Shown here in pieces: positions 6,663-10,997 of a DNA stretch of 10,997 nucleotides. The stretch lies in assembly GCA_023450835.1 (NCBI GenBank), contig JAEXGM010000239.1, positions 1 to 10,997 on the forward strand, in the 5' to 3' direction. Each line of letters opens with the position of its first letter. Position 1 is the stretch's first letter. Under the pieces are notes generated by a model. It was not told where the DNA came from and searched no databases. It saw nothing but the letters and a program-made list of their open reading frames with translations. Source of the stretch: Bacillota bacterium. Lineage in GTDB: Bacteria > Bacillota > Clostridia > Lachnospirales > Lachnospiraceae. Both the position numbers and the translations under genes were made by a program.

Positions 6663-7268
6663 TTAATCCAATTTTTCAAATAAATTTATTCTCTCAATTC
6701 CGACACAATCTGTTTTATTAAATATAAATTTTACGACCCAAGGCATTAACAGCCTAATTTGCTCAAAATCCTTATATCCAAAAGAACTATCATAGTAATT
6801 TATAATTGAGCTAAGTGCAGTACCATGGCTGCCAACTACAATATTTTTGTTCTGATACTCCAGTAATACAGCGTTCAGCGCAGAAATATTTCGTTTTTGA
6901 ACCTCACCTAATGCTTCTCCATCGGAAAATTTATAGGTAAAGTCATTCCATTGCTGCTTCGTAAATGCCTGAAAATCATCAATCCATACACTATCCACTT
7001 TTCTTTCTCGAAAGTCATAAATTGTTTTGACAGCAAGATTATACTTATCGGCAAAGTCTTTTACCGTATCAACTGCACGCTTGTAAGGGCTTGATAAAAC
7101 AACATCAATCATTTTGTCCTTTAAAAAATCAGTAACAAGCACTCTATCTATCAGGCCTTTATCCGTTAACTCCCTTGATTTATCATCATGATTATTAAAG
7201 TTTGGTTCCGCATGTCTTACAAAATAAACGTGGGTTATATTTATCACCTCTCTTCTTTTCCAATACAT
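6663..7268 (-). CDS. Histidine phosphatase family protein (phosphoglycerate-mutase-like)
   Basis: About 201 residues, cytoplasmic. It has the catalytic RH motif as VRHAEP (17-22, His19 the phospho-acceptor), the second active-site arginine in SSPYKRA (59-65), FRERKV (87-91) and the second catalytic histidine in GSHGTALS (146-153). These are the hallmarks of the branch containing small-molecule phosphatases such as CobC- and YhfR-like enzymes. RHA instead of RHG is frequent in this branch. The substrate is unknown. The exact start is unclear: the family normally begins a few residues before VYFVRH, but no ATG lies there. The ATG at 7268 has a weak AAGAGA upstream, and a GTG at codon 8 is possible. 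The gene follows the P-loop gene by 28 bases and is probably the last member of the GrpB, P-loop, phosphatase operon, suggesting paired phosphorylation and dephosphorylation, which is inference. Confidence 0.88.
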   Translation of the reverse strand: MYWKRREVINITHVYFVRHAEPNFNNHDDKSRELTDKGLIDRVLVTDFLKDKMIDVVLSSPYKRAVDTVKDFADKYNLAVKTIYDFRERKVDSVWIDDFQAFTKQQWNDFTYKFSDGEALGEVQKRNISALNAVLLEYQNKNIVVGSHGTALSSIINYYDSSFGYKDFEQIRLLMPWVVKFIFNKTDCVGIERINLFEKLD

Positions 7269-7296
7269 CTCAGGAATCTCTTTTCAGATAAATAAG

Positions 7297-8088
7297 CTAC
7301 TTTACAATTAGGTCAATAATATCATCCAGTGTATAGTTCTTGCTTTCAATATCGATAAATTTATCCTGTAACAATTCCTCTGCAATCCTCTTTTCTAAGG
7401 AAATTCTTCTGTTAAAATGCGTTAGTAAGTCTTCAAAGTTTGCATAATTATGTGATTTTCCATAAGGAGACTGTTTTATATAATCCATCATTAAATGGTA
7501 CCAGATTTCCTCTCCTTGCTCATTAATACGCTCTTTTTTTATTTGTGAAATACTATTTTCTATATCGGAACTTATCAATCGTATTACCATAAATTTATCC
7601 GTGATATTTTCTATTAATTTTCTATAGAACTCTAAAATCTGCTTATCGTCATATTCAGCAAACAGCATCAATTCTTCAATTATATTTTGAAAAAAGGAAC
7701 ACTCAAAGACATTACCCTGTCCTATAAAATTGTGAAATCTATCCATTATAATTTCACTAAATTCTTTGATACTCCTTCGCCCGCCATATATTTCATATTG
7801 CTCCATATGCTTGTAGAAGTCTTGGTCATCGGTTCGAATACGGGTATAAGAAACTATGTAATGACTGCCCTCACACTTTGTATTATCAGTTATGGCTTTC
7901 TCTAATTCAGGCCAGCCTTTTATCGCATTCCTATATTGTTCTTTCGTCATATAAGAACACCAGGCAAGTTCAATGGGAGATATATCTCCTTCATAATAAA
8001 ACTTATAGGAAGGCAGACTTTTTTGTAATTGATTCAATAAGGTACTTTTCCCGCTTCCGGGAATACCTTCTATAAAAATATTGTGCAT
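7297..8088 (-). CDS. P-loop NTPase, nucleotide or small-molecule kinase-like
   Basis: 263 residues starting directly with a P-loop: MHNIFIEGIPGSGKST (Walker A at 8-16). EGDISPIELAW follows at the position of a substrate-binding acidic residue, then an acidic, Phe- and Tyr-rich helical region (FHNFIGQGNVFECSFFQNIIEELMLF) and a strand MVIRLISSDIENSI that precedes the usual lid. The layout fits thymidylate-kinase-like P-loop enzymes, but I recognise no specific family and the substrate is unknown. The ATG has GAGGAGG about 7 bases upstream. It lies 37 bases after the GrpB-family gene and 28 before the histidine phosphatase gene, with no promoter or terminator between, so the three form one transcription unit. 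Confidence 0.82.
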   Translation of the reverse strand: MHNIFIEGIPGSGKSTLLNQLQKSLPSYKFYYEGDISPIELAWCSYMTKEQYRNAIKGWPELEKAITDNTKCEGSHYIVSYTRIRTDDQDFYKHMEQYEIYGGRRSIKEFSEIIMDRFHNFIGQGNVFECSFFQNIIEELMLFAEYDDKQILEFYRKLIENITDKFMVIRLISSDIENSISQIKKERINEQGEEIWYHLMMDYIKQSPYGKSHNYANFEDLLTHFNRRISLEKRIAEELLQDKFIDIESKNYTLDDIIDLIVK

Positions 8089-8125
8089 ATAAACTCCTCC
8101 TCAGTGTAACTATCTTCATTTGCTA

Positions 8126-8632
8126 TCAAAAGCCACATTTTTTTAGTATTTCAGCTCCACATGGCTTTTTAGCTTTCATATAGCTATCGATATCCTCCGG
8201 GTAATACTTTGCAGCAAGTATTTTTACTTTTGCATACCAATCCCGGTCTTCTTTATGGTCTCTTAAATAATTTCTAAAAGCTATATGCCGCTTTAATTCT
8301 TCTGAATATTCAGGGCAAACATATAAATGATGTTTCATGAATTGCGGTTTATCAGTATATTTAAATGCCTGCCTATCTTTTATTCCCATATCCCCCTCAT
8401 GGATATATCCTATGCTTGCAAGTTTTGATTTAACTAATTCAAATGAGTTGTAATCTTTTATAATAATATCAATATCTATCACAGGCTTTGCAGCAAGTCC
8501 TTCAACTGAAGTAATTCCAACATGTTCAATTGCAAGGACATCATTCTCCAGCACCTTTAATAGATCAACTTTTATTTTTTCAAACTCCGTCTTCCATATT
8601 TCGTCATATGGAACTACAACAACCTTTTTCAT
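8126..8632 (-). CDS. GrpB family protein (nucleotidyltransferase-like)
   Basis: 168 residues of the GrpB/UPF0157 family, which has a nucleotidyltransferase-like fold and is fused to dephospho-CoA kinase in some actinobacteria; its substrate is not known. The family signature is clear: VVPYDEIWKTEFEKIK at the start, IEHVGITSVEGLAAKPVIDI (usual IEHIGSTSVPGLAAKPIIDI) at 35-54, DIII with the paired acidic residues, then HHLYVCPEYSEELKRHIAFRNYLRDH and YYPEDIDSYMKAKKP. Length is normal. GGAGG stands 8 bases before the ATG. It is the first gene of a probable three-gene operon with a P-loop protein and a histidine phosphatase. A change from the usual GST to GIT in the signature is a small deviation; the rest is intact. 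Confidence 0.93.
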   Translation of the reverse strand: MKKVVVVPYDEIWKTEFEKIKVDLLKVLENDVLAIEHVGITSVEGLAAKPVIDIDIIIKDYNSFELVKSKLASIGYIHEGDMGIKDRQAFKYTDKPQFMKHHLYVCPEYSEELKRHIAFRNYLRDHKEDRDWYAKVKILAAKYYPEDIDSYMKAKKPCGAEILKKCGF

Positions 8633-8674
8633 CTATGTATCCTCCGTCTACTTTTAATGTATCTAAGGATTTTC

Positions 8675-8704
8675 TTTATAATATTATCACTTGCTGTGCA
8701 TCAA
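8675..8704 (-). promoter_or_regulatory. Possible promoter of the GrpB operon
   Basis: Minus strand TTGATG (8699-8704), 18-base spacer, TATAAA (8675-8680), followed about 40 bases later by the GrpB start. It is a moderate match, and other AT-rich -10 choices exist in the same stretch. Confidence 0.4.
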
Positions 8705-8885
8705 TTCATCTGGCTTCTAATTTCCCTTTCATGTTCTAAGCAATATTGATATCCCTTTTCCATAAAAGTGATAATATCATTGTCTTTAAATAATCTATGC
8801 AGTATTCTCTATAGGCTCCTTCAAGGAATAGCATTATGCTTTCAATACTATGCTGCAACCCAGGACTTTTATATTGTAACCTCAT
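8701..8885 (-). pseudogene. Small frameshifted gene of unknown function
   Basis: An ATG at 8883-8885 has a perfect AGGAGG 4 bases upstream and opens a frame of 49 codons (MRLQYKSPGLQHSIES...) ending at 8736. Around residue 32, at a TTT run near 8792-8797, the other frame takes over with a more natural protein ending (FKDNDIITFMEKGYQYCLEH then EREIRSQMN) to a TGA at 8701-8703. Restoring one T would give a continuous protein of about 61 residues. It follows the PLC-like gene by 16 bases, as if the last gene of that operon. I do not recognise the family. It may be a real decayed gene, a homopolymer sequencing error, or a short intact 49-residue protein. Confidence 0.45.
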
Positions 8886-8901
8886 ATTGCCTCCTCTTTA
8901 C

Positions 8902-9555
8902 TTACAATTCTGTATAAAATCTTTTGGGATTCACCGCCCCTTCCCCTGTAGTTAATGCATTTAATTCACTTATGCATAATTCTTTGGCCTGGTTAATAAA
9001 TTTAAGGATTACATTATATGGATATAGTCTTAAGTTTTCTTTATAAGCTGCTTCCGAATCATTAATTTCTCGCCTTAATTCATGATAGAATTCATTGCCC
9101 AAAGATTGATTAATTTCTTCTATGCCGGTGTTCTTTATTGATGGGATATGGTATTGCAAATTATAATCTTTCGATAAAATATAATTAAGTGCTCTAAAAT
9201 CATCATAACTCATCTTATAGTATTGTTTTCGTTCCGGATATGGATGAATTCTAATAAACCTATCTGCAATACTTGAAAACCATAAGGCATCCATTATTAG
9301 ATGGCAATAGTAACCCAAATAAAGTGAATCACGGCTTATCTGTCTATAATATTTCTCTTTGAATTTAATCCAGTTAATTCCTTTCTTATTTTCTTCTTTG
9401 AGTTTTTCCCAAAAATGAGCTTTATCATAGCTGCCATCTTCATGCTGAGATAAATCTGGTAATAATGCTCCATAAACAAATCTGTTCCTATCAATTTCTG
9501 TATATGCTTTAGCAATTTCTTCAGCAATTAAGTAATGAATTAATCTTGAAGCCAT
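8902..9555 (-). CDS. Zinc-dependent phospholipase C-fold protein
   Basis: 217 residues, no signal peptide, so cytoplasmic, unlike secreted clostridial alpha-toxin. It shows the spaced metal-ligand pattern of the PF00882-type fold: His7 in LIHYLIAEEIAKAY, GALLPDL with Asp34, KAHF with His47, and LYLGYYCHLIMDALWF with His85 and Asp89. The C-terminal half is helical and less conserved. The hydrolase activity and substrate are unproven; intracellular members are common in Firmicutes and mostly uncharacterised. The frame opens at a TTG (9570), but GGGAG lies 8 bases before the ATG at 9553-9555, which gives the usual MASRLIHY start. The deformylase gene ends 49 bases upstream with no terminator, so the two are probably co-transcribed under the XRE repressor. 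Confidence 0.85.
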   Translation of the reverse strand: MASRLIHYLIAEEIAKAYTEIDRNRFVYGALLPDLSQHEDGSYDKAHFWEKLKEENKKGINWIKFKEKYYRQISRDSLYLGYYCHLIMDALWFSSIADRFIRIHPYPERKQYYKMSYDDFRALNYILSKDYNLQYHIPSIKNTGIEEINQSLGNEFYHELRREINDSEAAYKENLRLYPYNVILKFINQAKELCISELNALTTGEGAVNPKRFYTEL

Positions 9556-9604
9556 CGTCTCTTCTCCCAAGTTTGATATCCGATTTAAACCAGCCTATCT
9601 CAGT

Positions 9605-10060
9605 CTAAAGTTTAATCTCTTCTACCGCTTTATCCAGAAAAATTTCGCCGTCTAAATGTTCAATTTCATGGCAAAAGCATTTTGCCATTTCATCTTCTCC
9701 GGTAATCAATAATTCTTCTCCGTATTCATTCAGAGCCTGAACTGTTACCCTTTGAGGGCGAACTGTTTTCACCAGACGATCCGGGAAACTTAAACATCCT
9801 TCTATACACTCCTGTACTCCACTATAGCCCACAATTCTGGGATTTACCAGTTTTAAATAAAAGTCGCAGTAGTCTACAACTACCAACCTCTTTAGTATAC
9901 CTACCTGGTTGGCTGCTAATGCTGCACCATTCTCTGTATGATGTAATGTATCCATCATATCCTCAAGTAACTGCCGGATTTTATCATCAACTATCTGCAC
10001 TTCTTTGCATCTCTTTCGCAGTATTTCATCCTCATTATATCTCAGTTGTCTAATAGCCAT
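9605..10060 (-). CDS. def: Peptide deformylase (accessory copy)
   Basis: Metalloenzyme that removes the formyl group from the initiator methionine of new proteins at the ribosome. 151 residues, with the three family motifs in order: GAALAANQ at 45-52 (usual GxGLAAxQ), EGCLSFP at 87-93 with the metal-ligand Cys89, and CHEIEHLDG at 130-138 (HExxH with His131, Glu132 and His135). Catalytic residues are complete. The third Gly of motif 1 is Ala, and the residue before HExxH is Cys instead of the usual Gln. The longer frame up to 10183 is not the start: AGGAGG stands 7 bases before the ATG at 10058-10060, giving the canonical MAIRQLRY N-terminus. The gene overlaps the end of the XRE regulator by 11 bases and lacks the usual fmt or priA neighbours, so it is probably a regulated extra copy. 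Confidence 0.93.
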   Translation of the reverse strand: MAIRQLRYNEDEILRKRCKEVQIVDDKIRQLLEDMMDTLHHTENGAALAANQVGILKRLVVVDYCDFYLKLVNPRIVGYSGVQECIEGCLSFPDRLVKTVRPQRVTVQALNEYGEELLITGEDEMAKCFCHEIEHLDGEIFLDKAVEEIKL

Positions 10061-10295
10061 TATTGTCCCTCCTGCTGCTCTCAGCCCTTGATCTTCGTGG
10101 ACTTTCTTCAAACATAAAAACTTCCTCAATTGAGCATTCAAATACATTTGAAATATCATAAGCAAGCCAAATGGATGGTTCAAATTTCTCTGTTTCTATT
10201 GCATTAATCGCCTGCCTTGAGACTCCTACTAATTCCCCCAACTGTTCCTGTGTCAAACCTTTGTGTTCTCGTAGTTCCCTAATTCTATTTTTCAT
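10050..10295 (-). CDS. XRE-family transcriptional regulator
   Basis: 81-residue Cro/CI-type DNA-binding protein. Residues about 4-60 form the helix-turn-helix (IRELREHKGLTQEQLGELVG, then VSRQAINAIETEKFEPS), followed by WLAYDISNVFECSIEEVF, the usual ending of small Firmicutes XRE repressors of this type. A short Arg/Ser-rich tail (SPRRSRAESSRRDNNGY) has no known role and may simply result from the overlap with deformylase. GAGGAG lies 9 bases before the ATG. The gene is first in an operon with deformylase and the PLC-like gene. Its promoter carries a palindrome over the -35 box, which fits autorepression. Whether a ligand or protein partner relieves repression is not visible. Confidence 0.92.
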   Translation of the reverse strand: MKNRIRELREHKGLTQEQLGELVGVSRQAINAIETEKFEPSIWLAYDISNVFECSIEEVFMFEESPRRSRAESSRRDNNGY

Positions 10296-10310
10296 ATTTC
10301 GTTTCTCCTC

Positions 10311-10320
10311 ATGTAATGTT
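10311..10320 (-). promoter_or_regulatory. Third operator half-site in the XRE leader
   Basis: AACATTACAT on the minus strand, sharing nine bases (ACATTACAT) with the palindrome arms upstream. It lies directly before the ribosome binding site GAGGAG (10305-10310), a few bases after the predicted transcription start. A bound repressor here could block elongation or, with the main palindrome, form a cooperative complex. Confidence 0.5.
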
Positions 10321-10332
10321 TACCTGACTTTA

Positions 10333-10361
10333 AGTATAAATAAGTTTTAATGTAATGTCAA
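10333..10361 (-). promoter_or_regulatory. Consensus promoter of the XRE-deformylase operon
   Basis: Minus strand TTGACA (10356-10361, perfect), 17-base spacer, TATACT (10333-10338). Transcription should start near 10326, leaving a leader of about 30 bases. The -35 box lies inside the palindromic operator. Confidence 0.8.
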
Positions 10362-10370
10362 CATTACATT
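10349..10370. promoter_or_regulatory. Palindromic operator over the -35 box
   Basis: Perfect 10-bp inverted repeat with 2-base centre: AATGTAATGT (10349-10358), CA, ACATTACATT (10361-10370). It covers the whole -35 box of the operon promoter. Two-fold symmetry of this size fits a dimeric XRE repressor; the neighbouring gene product is the obvious candidate. Confidence 0.75.
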
Positions 10371-10416
10371 ACGTATAATGACCCCTAAAATATTCAACTC
10401 TTTAAACCAGCTGAAG

Positions 10417-10452
10417 GAAAGGCCTCAAAAATAAAGATTTTCGAGGCCTTTC
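10417..10452 (-). terminator. Hairpin after the P-loop kinase, probable terminator
   Basis: Perfect 10-bp stem GAAAGGCCTC/GAGGCCTTTC (10417-10426 and 10443-10452) with a 16-base A- and T-rich loop, 9 bases after the stop codon of the upstream kinase gene. No T-run follows on the minus strand beyond CCTTTCCTTC, so termination efficiency is uncertain. It separates the kinase gene from the XRE operon promoter. The rest of 10371-10416 holds nothing clear. Confidence 0.6.
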
Positions 10453-10461
10453 GATAATCAC

Positions 10462-10983
10462 TTATAATATTATATCAACTTCATATTTTGCATCGATTAA
10501 TATGTATTCACAATCTGCCTCTTTACATTTCTCAAGATTAGACGCATTCGTTTGAAGAAGCATTTCTTTTGTACAGTAGTCAGCATCACCGGCACCTCTG
10601 CATTCGATGTCATTTGCATGTTTCATAATATCATCATAATGCACATTAATATATTGCTCACTAAATATCAAACATCTATAATTTATGTATTTCAAATAGG
10701 CATCTTCAAAATCATCCTTATAATTAAATGGAATATAACATCCTTCAATTATCAAATTTTGCTTATTTTCGATACAAGTTTTTATTATTTCCCTTGTTAT
10801 TGGCCAAAGAACACAGGTTATATCTGATTCCTCTTCTTCTGGTGTCAAGGTACTAAACCCACTTCGAATAAGTCCCATCTTTAAATGGTCTTGTGATAAG
10901 TATGGAAATCCATATTTAACTAACAATTTTTGTGCAAGTGCAGTCTTTCCGGTATGCGTACTACCCGCTATTATAATTACCAT
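10462..10983 (-). CDS. P-loop small-molecule kinase-like protein
   Basis: 173 residues, complete. Walker A is GSTHTGKTALA (7-17) at the very N-terminus, followed by LSQDHLKMGLIRSG, with an Asp at the position where small-molecule kinases contact substrate, and a strand LIIEGCYIPFNY of Walker-B type. The C-terminal part is acidic with several Cys residues and a weak lid region. This matches the broad adenylate-kinase-like/zeta-like P-loop group annotated as AAA-family ATPase. No antitoxin gene stands next to it, so a toxin role has no support. GGAGG lies 8 bases before the ATG. The promoter is beyond the window edge. A hairpin follows the stop codon. Confidence 0.83.
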   Translation of the reverse strand: MVIIIAGSTHTGKTALAQKLLVKYGFPYLSQDHLKMGLIRSGFSTLTPEEEESDITCVLWPITREIIKTCIENKQNLIIEGCYIPFNYKDDFEDAYLKYINYRCLIFSEQYINVHYDDIMKHANDIECRGAGDADYCTKEMLLQTNASNLEKCKEADCEYILIDAKYEVDIIL

Positions 10984-10997
10984 TTTGGTTACCTCCA

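Noticed and set aside
8681..8777. 12-bp inverted repeat (ATATTATCACTT at 8681-8692 and AAGTGATAATAT at 8766-8777)
   Set aside because: The arms are 73 bases apart, AT-rich, and one lies inside the frameshifted small gene; no T-run, no operator position. It is likely chance or of minor importance.
9336..9527. 63-residue open frame on the minus strand inside the PLC-like gene
   Set aside because: Lys-rich out-of-frame reading of a well supported gene, with no ribosome binding site or family match.
10050..10060. XRE regulator as antitoxin with deformylase as partner
   Set aside because: Deformylase motifs are complete and typical of the enzyme; overlapping genes with an operator are equally expected for a simple repressor operon.
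10462..10983. Zeta-toxin-like gene, possibly part of a toxin-antitoxin pair
   Set aside because: A P-loop and SQD motif alone are shared with many small-molecule kinases. No antitoxin gene lies next to it inside the window, and a hairpin separates it from the XRE gene.
1..10997. Integron, CRISPR array, prophage or transposon
   Set aside because: No repeated spacer pattern, no integrase, transposase or phage genes, and no recurrent attC-like sites between the genes were found by eye.

Overview
The window looks like chromosomal DNA of a low-G+C clostridium, most likely a Lachnospiraceae relative. This is an inference from the AT-rich sequence, the strong AGGAGG ribosome binding sites, the AT-rich sigma-A-type promoters, and protein families common in that group. 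There is no rRNA, tRNA, CRISPR array, transposase, integrase or phage gene. Almost everything lies on the minus strand, so transcription runs from high to low coordinates; the only plus-strand gene is a partial one at the left edge.

Layout, left to right: the 3' end of a plus-strand gene (1-150); a bidirectional hairpin terminator (201-263); a six-helix membrane methyl-accepting chemotaxis protein (266-1777) with its own promoter region; a divergent UMP-kinase paralogue (1914-2651) downstream of an AraC-type regulator (2691-3692); a P-loop kinase (5249-5797) whose end overlaps a two-domain protein (3792-5270), which joins a catalytically dead beta-lactamase-like domain to a GNAT acetyltransferase; a VOC/glyoxalase-fold protein (6055-6477) attached in frame to the remnant of an AraC DNA-binding domain (6478-6624); a probable operon of GrpB-family protein, P-loop protein and histidine phosphatase (8632 down to 6663); a frameshifted small gene (8701-8885); an operon of XRE repressor, peptide deformylase and zinc-phospholipase-C-fold protein (10295 down to 8902); and another P-loop kinase (10462-10983).

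Most units are short, self-contained operons of one to three genes with accessory functions: small-molecule kinases, acetyltransferase, VOC protein, phosphatase, extra deformylase and extra UMP kinase. The clearest regulatory circuit is the XRE-deformylase operon. A perfect 10+10 bp palindrome sits on the -35 box of a consensus promoter, and a third half-site lies in the leader, which strongly suggests autorepression. Two AraC-type units share another design: the DNA-binding part is followed in frame by a good internal ribosome binding site and ATG in front of the accessory domain. In one the regulator is intact; in the other only a stub of it remains.

Several starts were moved from the longest open frame because a ribosome binding site decides them: UMP kinase GTG at 2651, fusion protein TTG at 5270, VOC protein 6477, PLC-like protein 9555, deformylase 10060. 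No single multi-gene system of an undescribed type is obvious; the best leads are listed as findings.
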